From assembly GCA_938023035.1 (NCBI GenBank), contig CALIDI010000037.1, positions 1 to 64,000 on the forward strand: a DNA stretch of 64,000 bases. The letters run 5' to 3'. Of the stretch, positions 1 to 8,555 are shown piece after piece. Numbering within the stretch: position 1 is the stretch's first letter; each line of letters starts with the position of its first letter. The stretch comes from an uncultured Leptolyngbyaceae cyanobacterium (lineage in GTDB: Bacteria; Cyanobacteriota; Cyanobacteriia; Leptolyngbyales; Leptolyngbyaceae). Made by a program: the position numbers and the translations under genes. The notes below the pieces were generated by a model. That model saw only the letters and a program-made list of their open reading frames with translations, made no database searches and was not told the DNA's origin.

Positions 1-114
1 AGATGCAAAACCCGCGCAGGCGGGTTTTCGGTAAGGGTAGAGAGGCAGCGCCCGACTTTGTTGATGTCGCAGCGGTTTCAACCGCCCGGGGGCTAGGTTT
101 TGTCAGTCAATCAG
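1..114. repeat. Dispersed repeat F0, copy 1 (truncated by the window edge)
   Basis: This copy is nearly the same as 25474-25593. It starts with a perfect 9-bp hairpin (7-15 pairing with 20-28, loop GCAG). Then come a conserved purine-rich stretch and a second palindrome GCGGTTTCAACCGC at 72-85. The first hairpin ends in TTTT, so it could also act as a terminator for a + strand gene to the left of the window. The two copies share both hairpins and the linker, so the unit is either a small structured RNA or a non-autonomous mobile element. I do not recognise the family. Confidence 0.7.
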
Positions 115-487
115 GGTCTTGCTGTATCAGCATCTGCTCAAATCTCTACTCCACAGCGTTTTGTGTAACAACGGTAGCCTCAAACCCGCGTCGAAAAAAA
201 GACGCTCTTTGACAGCAAGTTGGGGCCATGGCTGCCTTAAAGCGAGGGTGGGTGGCATGTCCCTAAGCCAGGAGCGGCCACCCTTGTATTTGACCAACCC
301 GTTGCTCTGGGAAGTACGATTGCGATTGCCCTCCGTGCCAAACGATATCCGACCTACGGGAGAGTTTATCTATCTGGTGTTACCGCTTTTCCCAAAAGAG
401 AAAGAGGGCGTGGTCAATTTCTAGGATTTGGTCGTCTGCATTTCTATACTGGCATAATGCAGCCCTGAGAAATCTACAAGTTAATGA

Positions 488-715
488 GAACTACAAGTTA
501 ATGATCGATCAAAAGGTGGTTTAGAGCTTTCTCCGATAGAGTCGCAGCGCATTTTATGGCGCTCTGCGAGACGACGGCGTCTAGACCGCAAGCAGAATAG
601 TACAGGTGCTTTATCAGAGGATCCGTGGCCAGAGTTCAGCTTTCTTCAGGACAATGGGTTTAGCGATCGCCCAGAGCACCAGCAAATCTCGTATCAGAAG
701 CAAGACTCATGCTAA
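488..715 (+). other. Open frame without an ATG, possible remnant or small gene
   Basis: From the codon after a TGA at 485-487, a frame runs 75 sense codons to TAA at 713-715. Its composition is protein-like: it opens with ELQVNDRSKGG, has an arginine-rich stretch (RSARRRRLDRKQ) and then an acidic, aromatic tail. It has no ATG, GTG or TTG at a sensible start position. A 14-bp direct duplication (474-487 and 491-504) lies exactly at its 5' end and places the stop there. It may be the broken 3' part of a gene or a chance frame. The rest of 115-769 shows nothing I can support. Confidence 0.25.
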
Positions 716-769
716 GATTCACAAGACTCTAGTTTGTTAGTTCGTTAAACCCGATCCAGTCGCATCCGC

Positions 770-1117
770 ATGGACTTTACTGTTGAGCGTCCCGATGGTT
801 TATTAGATGTTGAGGCCGTGCAAAAGGCCATTAATCGCTCGCGGGCTTCAGTGTATCGCTACGCCAATACCGATCCAAAAGAGCTAAACTTGCCCTACGA
901 CCCCAAGCGGCTCAATCCTGAACTGCGAAATAGTAAAGACGATCCTCTGCTGTTTCATCCCAACGAAGTCGCTCGGTTTGCGACCCATGTTTTAAAAATT
1001 CGTGATGTGAAGGTAGAGTTAAAGCAAGTTCCCCCTGATCGCACCCAAGAATTGCTACAAGAAATCTTGACCGAGTTGGGAGCGATTCGACAGTTGTTGA
1101 TGGAGCGTCAGCAATAG
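770..1117 (+). CDS. Small putative DNA-binding protein with an HTH-like N-terminus
   Basis: This is a 115-residue protein. Residues 12-32 (DVEAVQKAINRSRASVYRYAN) read like a MerR or resolvase-type helix-turn-helix: an acidic start, a helix, the turn NRSR and the recognition helix ASVYRY. Residues 33-70 are proline- and asparagine-rich (PYDPKRLNPELRN). The C-terminal 35 residues are predicted helical and amphipathic (QELLQEILTELGAIRQLL), suited to dimerisation. It has no signal peptide or membrane segment. The start ATG follows a spacer with no clear Shine-Dalgarno sequence. I do not recognise the exact family. DNA binding is inferred from the motif only, and an adaptor role is equally possible. 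Confidence 0.65.
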   Translation: MDFTVERPDGLLDVEAVQKAINRSRASVYRYANTDPKELNLPYDPKRLNPELRNSKDDPLLFHPNEVARFATHVLKIRDVKVELKQVPPDRTQELLQEILTELGAIRQLLMERQQ

Positions 1118-1265
1118 GGAAAACCCAACCTCGGGGGATAGTGACAACCTCTCGAGGTTCGTTAAAATCTATAAGCAGAAAGCCGTCACAAATAAAAATA
1201 AAGTTGTGTAGGCTTAGTGAAGACACAAGTGTCTGCGACTGTTGCTTATAACTATAAAAGGAAAT

Positions 1266-1448
1266 ATGCAATCTGATAGTTCATCTGGCAGTTCGTTTGA
1301 GCGACCTCGAAGTTATCTGAGCAACTTTCTTGGTACTATGATTGCGCTTTTAACGCTGGTTCTGCCATTGATGATTGTGAATCATTATTCTGATCCTGCC
1401 CGGCTACCTTCTAATCGCCCCTATTCTTCTTCAAGCGCGGAACGCTAA
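1266..1448 (+). CDS. 60-residue single-pass membrane protein, unknown function
   Basis: The ATG at 1266 is preceded by AAAAGGAAAT, a good ribosome binding site, which favours it over an upstream in-frame start at 1242. The N-terminus is serine-rich (about residues 1-18). A single hydrophobic segment follows at roughly 23-42 (FLGTMIALLTLVLPLMIV), then a short polar tail ending SSSSAER. The layout resembles small cyanobacterial thylakoid or cytoplasmic membrane proteins, but I cannot assign it to a known complex. It lies 150 bp below the HTH-like gene on the same strand, and co-transcription is possible. Confidence 0.6.
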   Translation: MQSDSSSGSSFERPRSYLSNFLGTMIALLTLVLPLMIVNHYSDPARLPSNRPYSSSSAER

Positions 1449-2124
1449 TTTACTCCATCGCTAGTCAGGCTGCTTAAGGCTAGACAAGCTGACGCATATG
1501 CACTAAGTATGTTCACAGTTGGGTATGAAGTTACGCAAGGACGTCTGGGTGAAAGGGGGAAGATAGGGCTTTGCCCCTAGCGACAGTTTCCATCCCTGCG
1601 CTCTTTTTCCAAAGCTATTTGCGATTGGCGGTCTCCGATAGTAGCGCCCCGACAGTGCAAGGTGCTCACGGGATGCTTGCCCCATTCTTCGTTGAAGTCG
1701 GCATGGCCTAAATTGGTGCTGCTGTGTTTTGACTTCTGCGGAATGTTACCCGTGGGATAGCAAGCTTTCGCTGTTTGATTGGCCTTGAGTCTTTGCGGTG
1801 CAAGGCAAAAGCCTTTAGATGCTGCTCTACGGGGGATAGGTTAGAGGGCGATGAAGGGTGGCTTTACAGTCAGGCCCGATTGCTTTTTTCAGGTTTTGTG
1901 GTAAGAGTGGGCAATATCCCCCATATTAGGGTGCGATCGCTATGATCAAGATAGACCTGAGTCAGGATCGGTGCCAGTGATTTGCCCAGTGGCAAAGTCA
2001 ACTGTTTAGATTAGGCAGGGTCTAAATGTATCCCAGTTAGCCATGACATCTTGACCGGTAGGGCAGCTCATGGGCTAACTAGGGCTGAGTGATAGGTGTT
2101 AATCGGAGCGTCTAGGACTAAGCA
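1449..2124. other. 676-bp spacer, nothing supported
   Basis: I see no convincing ORF, tRNA, terminator or copy of the dispersed repeats here. There is one HIP1 site near 1933. A short minus-strand frame at 1503-1685 has no ribosome binding site or recognisable content and was not called. Confidence 0.5.
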
Positions 2125-2778
2125 ATGACATCGTACGCATCTTCAAATGCTAAAGCTGAGATGAGTGAGCTGCGCCGCCTGCGGGGGTTGCTGCCGCCAG
2201 AGCTACAAAGTTGGGTGACTGTTGAAAGCACCACAGTGGTTAACCCCCCTTTAATTACCTGTGAAGAGATTGGCAAAGATGAGGTGGAGGTGCAAATTGA
2301 TATGCCCAAGTGGGAGCAACTCGCCACAGACCAACGCAATCTCCTGTTCTGGCATGAAGTGGCTCGGATCCAAAATGACACGATTCCCAGAGATGGGTGG
2401 GAAATGGCGGCCCTGGCGATTGGTCTGGGTGGAGCGGTCGGTGAGCTATGGGTGCAGGATGGGCTGTTGCTGGTGTTAGCACTGACTCTTTGCGGGGTTT
2501 CGGGTTGGAGACTCTGGCAAAAAAATAATAGTGACAAAGTCTTGATGGAGCAGATTGAGGCCGATGAGCGAGCGATCGCCTTAGCTCAGCGGTTTGGCTA
2601 TTCACTGCCGAATGCGTACAAGAGCCTGGGGAGTGCGCTGAAGGTGCTGATTGAACAATCTCCTAAGAAAAAGCTGCGATCGCGCTATGAGTCGCGCCTC
2701 AATGCCTTGAAAAAGAGCGCCGCTAAGGCCAAAGCTCGAATGCAGCAACAGCCACCGACAACGGGTGAAGTTTATTAG
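2125..2778 (+). CDS. DUF3318-type membrane protein
   Basis: This 217-residue protein opens with ELRRLRGLLPPELQSWV, as in the cyanobacterial DUF3318 family. A segment around residues 70-85 (RNLLFWHEVARIQND) resembles a metallopeptidase-type HExxH region but lacks that exact motif. Two hydrophobic stretches at about 93-108 and 110-130 probably form a membrane hairpin. The C-terminal third is charged and helical, with a basic, alanine-rich end (KSAAKAKARMQQQ) suggesting a cytoplasmic coiled coil. The function is unknown. A second in-frame ATG at 2161 is an alternative start. The gene stands alone, followed by a hairpin at 2866-2893. Confidence 0.75.
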   Translation: MTSYASSNAKAEMSELRRLRGLLPPELQSWVTVESTTVVNPPLITCEEIGKDEVEVQIDMPKWEQLATDQRNLLFWHEVARIQNDTIPRDGWEMAALAIGLGGAVGELWVQDGLLLVLALTLCGVSGWRLWQKNNSDKVLMEQIEADERAIALAQRFGYSLPNAYKSLGSALKVLIEQSPKKKLRSRYESRLNALKKSAAKAKARMQQQPPTTGEVY

Positions 2779-2865
2779 AGCTGACGTTTACAGAGTCTTA
2801 AGGTGTGCTGCCGCTGGGGCTAAACTCCTGCCCAATGAGAGCTAACGCAGCTTAAAACCAAGAAA

Positions 2866-2893
2866 GCTGGGTTGAGCGAATGCTGAACCCAGC
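2866..2893 (+). terminator. Perfect 8-bp hairpin after the DUF3318 gene
   Basis: GCTGGGTT at 2866-2873 pairs with AACCCAGC at 2886-2893 across a 12-nt loop. There is no T-run afterwards, so a role as an intrinsic terminator is uncertain. It could instead serve the minus-strand small gene ending at 2988. Confidence 0.4.
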
Positions 2894-2987
2894 CGTGATT
2901 AGTAATCTAATTGTAACCACTCGGTTTTATCTATTCTTATCTATCTAGTTAGGCTTTCTGTTAGAGTAACGAAATGTTATTCAAAGC

Positions 2988-3125
2988 CTAACGAGAACCC
3001 CGCTTTTGGACAGATGCCAACAATAAGGGGCGTACTTGACGCGCCCACTGCTCAAAGTCAAACCCATCGAGATGAGCTGGCTGAATAACGGATTCCTGTT
3101 CTTTTTTTTCTTTTGCTGTTTTCAT
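2988..3125 (-). CDS. 45-residue conserved-looking small protein
   Basis: This frame lies below the usual length cutoff. From ATG 3125 it encodes a lysine/glutamate-rich N-terminus (MKTAKEKKEQE), then a compact core (HLDGFDFEQWARQVRPLLLASVQKRG), then a TAG stop. The core is predicted helical, with regularly spaced aromatic and hydrophobic residues, and looks like a real protein rather than random translation. A strong AAGGAG (3150-3145 on the minus strand) lies 19 nt from the ATG but only 4 nt from an in-frame TTG at 3140, so the true start may be TTG (50 residues). The long AT-rich leader to about 3270 suggests its own promoter. The function is unknown. Confidence 0.6.
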   Translation of the reverse strand: MKTAKEKKEQESVIQPAHLDGFDFEQWARQVRPLLLASVQKRGSR

Positions 3126-3491
3126 AAAATCTGCTACCAAGATACTCCTTAGATCTTTTGTAACCCTAAACCCGGGAAAAAGCTTCCCCTATCTATGATG
3201 TAACTGCATCAATTTTATGCAGCTTTTGCATGATCAAACTGACTAAACCGGGTCTGTTATCTTATAATTCCCAACCAACCCTGCTCTTTAATCCATTTGA
3301 CCCCATTTCTTGTTATAACACCTTGGCATTGGTCGATCAGTGATTTGGCCAACACTGGCGTTGGTAAAAGCGTTGCAGGCTAATCAAATCCCCCTCAGCT
3401 AGTTGCTGCTTAGTGCGGCGCTCAACCTTGGTGCTCTCTGAGCACAAATCGCATTCCTGGGGTATAGGTTTTGTCTATGGGTTCTTTGTAA
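3126..3491. other. 366-bp spacer, probable leader of the 45-codon gene
   Basis: The spacer is AT-rich around 3180-3320, with several TATAAT-like hexamers and a small hairpin (TGCAT, loop AAAATT, ATGCA on the minus strand). It contains no ORF and no copy of the dispersed repeats. Confidence 0.4.
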
Positions 3492-4460
3492 TCAGGTGCC
3501 CGGTGCTTGGCAGTTCAGGAGTTGTTGTCGAAGCTGCTGACGAAAGTCAGGTAGCAGATACTTAGGGCGTAAAACTTCCCACGCTTGCAGAGCGGTGTTT
3601 TGCCGAGTTTGAATCAACCGATGAAATTTGGGCAATTTCACTGACTTAGGCAGATGCTCGGCCAGTAGCTCTTGTAGCACCTGCACATCCTGTAGTTGGC
3701 CTAGAGCCTCTTGGATGATGCGAATTTCTTGAACCCAGGCTTGAAACTCTGGGCCATAGAAGTTGATAAAGAACTCGGCCTGATAGCGCACATGCTTACA
3801 GAGTTTACGCAGATCGTGCAGTGTTTCGCTTAGCTCGGCGGCCTGATTGAGTGGTATCAGCCAGGCGGGATGTAACAGTAAGGCCGATAGGAGAGGGTTT
3901 AACAGGTCTGGAAGCACCAACATCAGGGGTAAATCAGCCAGGGTTGTATAGCGCGGCTGATGCAACCAGGTATCATAGGCCTCTTTGAGGTCGCGGTAGC
4001 GCGATCGCCCAAGAACATCGGCAGTGGCTGCAAAGGCTTTGCGGCGTTCCTGTTGCAGTGCTTGCACAACTTCTGCCAGAGACCTTTGCTCTGCGACGGG
4101 CAACAGGGGGAGGTATTCGTTGTTTAAGTCGGCCAGTTGCACATCCAGATCGCGCAGATTACCCAAGACTTTGGCGATTGCTTGCAGGCGTTTACCGCTT
4201 GCGGCTTTGGGTAAGTCAACGGCCCGCTCAAATACCTGAAGGGCGGTTCTCAAGCGCCGAGACGCTACCCGCATGTCATGCAAACCTTCTGGATCGCAAT
4301 CGGCCAAAACCCTTTTTTCTTGCTTGATCAGGGCTTGATACTGTTTGCGAATCAATGCGCAGGCATAGTTTCCTAACGTTTCCTGGGATGACTGAGGGTG
4401 CAATCCCCGGGAAGTCTTAGCCGATGTCGCATGACTTTTACCATTAGAAGTTCGACTCAT
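3492..4460 (-). CDS. CHAD domain-containing protein
   Basis: The protein has 322 residues. A basic, low-complexity N-terminus (about 1-30) precedes one CHAD domain covering roughly 30-310. The diagnostic helix HDMRVASRRLRTAL is at 61-74, with its conserved His and Arg residues, and further Arg/Lys-rich helices follow (RDLDVQLADL near 113, LHDLRKLCKHVRYQ near 226). CHAD domains are all-helical, strongly basic folds that bind inorganic polyphosphate, often on polyphosphate granules. Here the domain stands alone without the CYTH triphosphatase domain it is often fused to. No partner gene is adjacent, and the 420 bp upstream hold repeat F2. Confidence 0.9.
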   Translation of the reverse strand: MSRTSNGKSHATSAKTSRGLHPQSSQETLGNYACALIRKQYQALIKQEKRVLADCDPEGLHDMRVASRRLRTALQVFERAVDLPKAASGKRLQAIAKVLGNLRDLDVQLADLNNEYLPLLPVAEQRSLAEVVQALQQERRKAFAATADVLGRSRYRDLKEAYDTWLHQPRYTTLADLPLMLVLPDLLNPLLSALLLHPAWLIPLNQAAELSETLHDLRKLCKHVRYQAEFFINFYGPEFQAWVQEIRIIQEALGQLQDVQVLQELLAEHLPKSVKLPKFHRLIQTRQNTALQAWEVLRPKYLLPDFRQQLRQQLLNCQAPGT

Positions 4461-4569
4461 CGCTTTGATACCTTGTGAGCAAGAGAACCCCTTGGGTAAA
4501 AGTCCGGTCGGGTTCTAGATAACTTCCTCGACGTTGCTGAACTGGATAGGATAGAAATCACGTAATTCG

Positions 4570-4680
4570 CCTTCACCCTAGCCTTCTCCTTTTGAGAGAA
4601 GGAAGCGGGTCTTTAGCTCCCTTCTCCGACTGAGAGAAGAGTATAGCCGTGATGGGCCTTCAAAAAGGGGATGGGGGCAA
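4570..4680 (+). repeat. Dispersed repeat F2, copy 1
   Basis: This CT-rich element contains two local inverted repeats: CCTTCTCC..GAGAGAAGG, then CCCTTCTCCGACTGAGAGAAG. It ends with the shared tail AGCCGTGATGGGCCTTCAA..GGGG. It aligns with 23999-24237 and, in reverse orientation, with 46643-46798. Confidence 0.7.
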
Positions 4681-4879
4681 TTCATACCCTTCTAAGCAAC
4701 GTGATCTTCCTCTTGATGCCCTGGCGGGGAAAAGGAAAACCCGCTATTTTGCTCCAACAGAGTAGGCATGGTTGAAAGGAGGGCCAAGAAAAGCGGCAAC
4801 TACCCATTCGGCATAATTAGAGACACGTTAATCTTAACCTGGCCTTTACCTGCTTCAATCCTCCGGATGGGTTATTGAC

Positions 4880-6193
4880 CTATTCCCCTCGACCTGTAAC
4901 TGATAAACCCTCCACGATTAACGATGGGGTGTAACAGGCTCCATTCCAATCAGCATCCTGCCCAATGGCAACCAATTGTTTTAGAGCGTTGTAGACGTTG
5001 CCAGAAACCATCGTGTCTTTAACGCGACCAATAATCTGACCATTTTTGACCCGATAACCCAGGTCAACATTAATGGAGAAATCCCCAGAAATTCCGGCGC
5101 TGCCTCCCAGCATTTGATCCACAATCAAGCCATTCCCTAGGGTCGCAATTAGCTCGTCGAAGGATTGGTCTCCTGGTTGAATCAGGCAGTTAAACAAGCC
5201 CGGTGCGGGGTAGCTCCCCAAACCAGAGCGAAAACCGTTACCTGTGGTGCCGCTGCTTAGTGCCCGGCCTGTTGTAAAGTCGGTGTAGAACAGTTTGAGC
5301 ACCCCTTTGTCAATAAATGTAATGGGTCGCGTCGGAGTGCCTTCGTCGTCAAAGGGGCAACTGTAGGGGCCAATCGTTGGCGCTTGGGAGAGGGTGATGG
5401 CTGTCGAGGTTACCACTTCATTTAGGCGATCGCTCCAAGGGGAGGCCCCCTCTAGAACTTGTTTGCCGTTTAGAGCGGCTTGAACGGTGCCCCACAACAT
5501 ATCGGCTGCTTTCGACGTAAATAGGATGGGGATGCGGCCTCCGACAGAAGCGACATTTTCCCTGGCCCAATCTAACCGTTGCAAGATTTGCTGGGCGATC
5601 GCCTGGGGGTTCAGTTGACTGCGTTCGGTCTGGCCATCGGCTACATAGAGAAAGTCATCTCCCCGAACCCACTCGGCAGACACATAGCAACTCAAGGTGG
5701 TGTCAGTATAGCCACAATCTAACCCGTTTGAGTTGGTCAAGCGGGTGGTTTCGGCCTCACATTCCCACTCGGCTGTACACAACACTTCTGGATAAGTCTC
5801 TCGAATCTGGGCGATCGCAGCTCTACCCCACTCTACCAATTGCTCGACTGGCACGGGTTCACCCAAATCTGGATAAAACTGTTTTGAGGCCCCAGCCAGC
5901 TCAATGGTTTCTGCTTCATTCAGGTCACTTAGGGCGATCGCGCGCTCCACCAGACGCTCACACTCCACCGGGCCATAGGCAACGGCTAACCCGGGGCGAC
6001 CTGAGCGCCATAGACGGAGGGCCACTCCTTCTGCCTGGGCACTTTCGAGTTGCTTAAGACGATTTGCCTCAAAGAAGACGGGGCGTGACAGGGAGCGCGA
6101 CTGAAACACCTCTGCGGCTTCAGCCCCGGCCTTTGCGGCCAAATCCAGCAACTGCTCGGCCAGCGTGTTGTTTTCTAAGCTATCTAAACCCAT
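4880..6193 (-). CDS. pmbA: TldE/PmbA-family metalloprotease homologue
   Basis: The 437-residue protein matches the TldD/PmbA (U62) family over its whole length. The N-terminal half has the family's AEVFQSRSLSRPVFFEANRLKQL and GVALRLWRSGRPGLA strands. The C-terminal half has GNGLIVDQMLGGSAGISGDFS and DLGYRVKNGQIIGRVKDTMVSGN. It lacks the HExxxH zinc site of TldD, which fits the TldE/PmbA subunit. In bacteria TldD and TldE act together to degrade unfolded peptides and mature some modified peptides. No tldD is adjacent, so the partner must be elsewhere. The gene is single, with a hairpin at 6283-6303 upstream. Confidence 0.9.
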   Translation of the reverse strand: MGLDSLENNTLAEQLLDLAAKAGAEAAEVFQSRSLSRPVFFEANRLKQLESAQAEGVALRLWRSGRPGLAVAYGPVECERLVERAIALSDLNEAETIELAGASKQFYPDLGEPVPVEQLVEWGRAAIAQIRETYPEVLCTAEWECEAETTRLTNSNGLDCGYTDTTLSCYVSAEWVRGDDFLYVADGQTERSQLNPQAIAQQILQRLDWARENVASVGGRIPILFTSKAADMLWGTVQAALNGKQVLEGASPWSDRLNEVVTSTAITLSQAPTIGPYSCPFDDEGTPTRPITFIDKGVLKLFYTDFTTGRALSSGTTGNGFRSGLGSYPAPGLFNCLIQPGDQSFDELIATLGNGLIVDQMLGGSAGISGDFSINVDLGYRVKNGQIIGRVKDTMVSGNVYNALKQLVAIGQDADWNGACYTPSLIVEGLSVTGRGE

Positions 6194-6282
6194 AACCCCC
6201 CGATGCCAATCGCGCTGATTCAGCGGCTACTCCACCGCCAACAGAGAAAGGGCACGGCTGTTGCCCTTGAGTCTGTTAGCTC

Positions 6283-6303
6283 AAGCCTCATACCTTGAGG
6301 CTT
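6283..6303 (-). terminator. Perfect 8-bp hairpin below the Tab2 gene
   Basis: AAGCCTCA (6283-6290) pairs with TGAGGCTT (6296-6303) around a 5-nt loop. It lies 74 bp past the Tab2 stop and about 90 bp before the pmbA start. A second weaker stem (AAGGGC..GCCCTT) is at about 6248-6268. It has no strong T-run. It could be a terminator or attenuator separating the S1-Tab2 transcript from pmbA. Confidence 0.45.
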
Positions 6304-6376
6304 TCCCAGAAAAATCGGGGCATCTGCGGTGAAAGATGCAGGACTGATACAGGCGAGTTAACTGCTTAGACTCACT

Positions 6377-7240
6377 TTACGCCAAATTGATCCCTTGTAA
6401 TAGCCAAAAACCCGCAAATACCTCGGTTTGAGGATTTGCTTGAATCGCTAGGAAATGCAGCCCCTGAGCCGCACGTTTAGCTGTTTCAAATTGCTGCGCT
6501 TCTTGTTGCAGGGCCGGTTTAGAGAGGGTAGCCAGAAGCCAACGATCATTGACCCCGGTTTCGAGTAAGAGCCGGTCTGAGGGACTGCTTGAAACCGTCA
6601 CGGCTGTTAGCTCCAACCCCGACATCCAGGCGGCCAAAGGTACAGCTCGGGTCGAGATGATTAACAGCCCTGGAATTGTCGTATCTGGCGCTAAGTCAAC
6701 CAGACTTAGAGGAAAGGCCTCACCAAAGGCGATCGCCCACTCCCCCATCGTGCTGAGGTCAGCAGTGGTGAGGCTAACAAATTGCCACTTTTCGCCCATC
6801 AAGGCATCGGGTAAGGGTTGGGGCGGTGTGACAGGAAAGACCACACTAGGGTTGGTACCAGGTTGATAGCCAGGCGCTTGGGGGTAGACAGTGGCATAGC
6901 GCTGGGCCAGCCAGTGATTGAGTGCAGGGGTGTGCCGACTGAGCGCAACTGCCAGATCTAATTCTTCACAGGCTTTAGTGATCATATTCGTCATGGCCTG
7001 CCGAAAGAACCGAATTTTGGTGGGTGGGTTCGGAGCCTCGGCGATCGCTGCTGATAAGGCCCCTTTTAGCCAGGCAGAATTGACTTCGCCATTGGGGCAA
7101 AACTGAGCAAAACGATAAAGGCTTGCAGGGTCGCAATCAATCCGAGTCGCCCCCTCGCAAACTAGGAGTTCCCAGATTTTTTTACCCTGCTCATCCACAA
7201 TTGGGCGTGAGTAATAGTCCAGTTCCCAGATGATTGTCAT
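6377..7240 (-). CDS. Tab2/Atab2-family RNA-binding protein
   Basis: The protein has 287 residues. It starts MTIIWELDYYSRPIVDEQGKKIWELLVCE and ends LHFLAIQANPQTEVFAGFWLLQG, which are the N- and C-terminal signatures of the Tab2 (DUF1092) family. In green algae and plants Tab2 homologues bind psaB mRNA and are needed for its translation and for photosystem assembly. The cyanobacterial role is less defined. It lies 44 bp below the S1-domain gene on the same strand. That supports an operon of two RNA-binding proteins, and links it by theme to psaD at 9.8 kb. Confidence 0.9.
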   Translation of the reverse strand: MTIIWELDYYSRPIVDEQGKKIWELLVCEGATRIDCDPASLYRFAQFCPNGEVNSAWLKGALSAAIAEAPNPPTKIRFFRQAMTNMITKACEELDLAVALSRHTPALNHWLAQRYATVYPQAPGYQPGTNPSVVFPVTPPQPLPDALMGEKWQFVSLTTADLSTMGEWAIAFGEAFPLSLVDLAPDTTIPGLLIISTRAVPLAAWMSGLELTAVTVSSSPSDRLLLETGVNDRWLLATLSKPALQQEAQQFETAKRAAQGLHFLAIQANPQTEVFAGFWLLQGINLA

Positions 7241-7284
7241 CGGCTCATGCCCTATTCTGTAATGCTTCCCAACGATTCTCGCAT

Positions 7285-8181
7285 TTACCCCTGTCCCAGG
7301 GCCTTTTTGGCTTTTTCATATCGTTCTTCGGCCTCTGCCATGACCTGGGGAAGTTGCTCTAGGGTCTCGCCGGCAAACTTTTCAAACACTTTAATTGAGA
7401 GAGAAATGCGACCTTTACCAGAGTCAATATCAGCAATTAGGGCCTTAATGGGTTGCCCCACCTGAAAAATTGACTCCAGGGATTCGACATAGTTTTTGCT
7501 GATTTGATTGATATGCAGCAGCCCTGTGCCACCTTCGGCCAGATCAACAAAGACTCCAAAGGGTTTAATGCCGCTCACCGTGCCTTCTACCAGTTGCCCC
7601 AGCTCAAACTGGCTGACCGATTCTGCACGGGTGGCCAGCCGGTTGGATAAAACTAGCTTCTTAGCTGTGCGATTTAATTCTAAAATAGTGGCGCTCAGCG
7701 ATTGCCCCACCAGTGCTTCCAGATCATTGCGCTCGACCAAGTGCGATCGCGGAATAAACCCTCTCAACCCTTCGGCATCAACAGTAACACCACCCCGGTT
7801 TACACCGGTCACCCGTACTTGCAGACTGCGATTCTCTTCCTGCAGTTCGGCGAGGCGATCCCACGCTTTTTTAAAGGCGAGTTGACGCAGAGAGAGCGTA
7901 ATCTGCCCATCGGCATTCTGCTCACGAATAATCAGAAATTCCCGGTCTTCATTCAGAGGAACAACCGTCGCCAGATCGACCACTTTACGCAAACTCGCTT
8001 CTTCAATTGGTAAAAAAGCGGCGGCTTTGGCCCCAATATCGACGTATGCCCCACTGGTGTCGTAGCCAATGGGTTTACCCGTAACTACTTGGCCCCGTTG
8101 AAATTCGTAGTCATAGGCAGAGAGTGCTTGTTCAAAATCTTCCATTGAGAACGAAGCCGCAGAGTTAGAAGTCGTCGTCAT
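7285..8181 (-). CDS. S1 RNA-binding protein, short ribosomal protein S1 paralogue (Rps1b-like)
   Basis: This 298-residue protein has three S1 (OB-fold) repeats at about 29-97, 113-180 and 193-265. The third is the most canonical (GQLVEGTVSGIKPFGVFVDLAEGGTGLLH). The first two are more divergent, as in cyanobacterial and chloroplast-type short S1 proteins. The C-terminal 30 residues are a charged helix. Cyanobacteria often carry two S1 paralogues. The lack of extra C-terminal repeats, and the pairing with tab2, make this more likely an mRNA-binding translation factor than the main ribosomal S1, although rpsA cannot be excluded. It is the first gene of a probable two-gene operon. Confidence 0.88.
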   Translation of the reverse strand: MTTTSNSAASFSMEDFEQALSAYDYEFQRGQVVTGKPIGYDTSGAYVDIGAKAAAFLPIEEASLRKVVDLATVVPLNEDREFLIIREQNADGQITLSLRQLAFKKAWDRLAELQEENRSLQVRVTGVNRGGVTVDAEGLRGFIPRSHLVERNDLEALVGQSLSATILELNRTAKKLVLSNRLATRAESVSQFELGQLVEGTVSGIKPFGVFVDLAEGGTGLLHINQISKNYVESLESIFQVGQPIKALIADIDSGKGRISLSIKVFEKFAGETLEQLPQVMAEAEERYEKAKKALGQG

Positions 8182-8365
8182 AGCAGATTCATTAACAGAT
8201 TGAGCTTTATGACAGTCTTCTCAATATAGCAGTCTCTTTAATGCCTCAGGTTTGCCTTCCAAGAGTGGTTCGCAGAATACCTCATCGTTAACAATGGGCA
8301 TTAGCGGTTGAAATGTTTGAATCAGGCCACTTTCAAGCTTCCCTAATTTTAGCAAGAGCCGCGTT

Positions 8366-8490
8366 GTGTCGCGATCGCTCGGTGGCTGAGTAGATTGGGG
8401 GCTAAGGGGGTGAGGCGCTCCCCCCAGCTACAGATTCACTCCTGCACCGCTTCCTCAATTCAGCCGGAGTAGCTGATGGGGTCGATACGG
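8366..8490 (-). repeat. Dispersed repeat F3, copy 1 (reverse orientation)
   Basis: Read on the minus strand it runs CTGAATTGAGG..GGTGCAGGAGTGAA..GGGGGGAGCGCC..CCCCCAATCTACTCAGCCACCGAGCGATCGC, the F3 consensus. It ends at the HIP1 site near 8370. See the F3 finding for the full set. Confidence 0.7.
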
Positions 8491-8555
8491 ATGGTAAGCC
8501 GTGAACCATAGAAAGGCCGCAATCCCACAGGGCGAACTGCAAACCCAATGTGGAA

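Noticed and set aside
119-424. 101-codon frame on the plus strand
   Set aside because: It begins at the end of repeat F0, has no ribosome binding site, and its content is low-quality. It is likely a shadow of repeat sequence.
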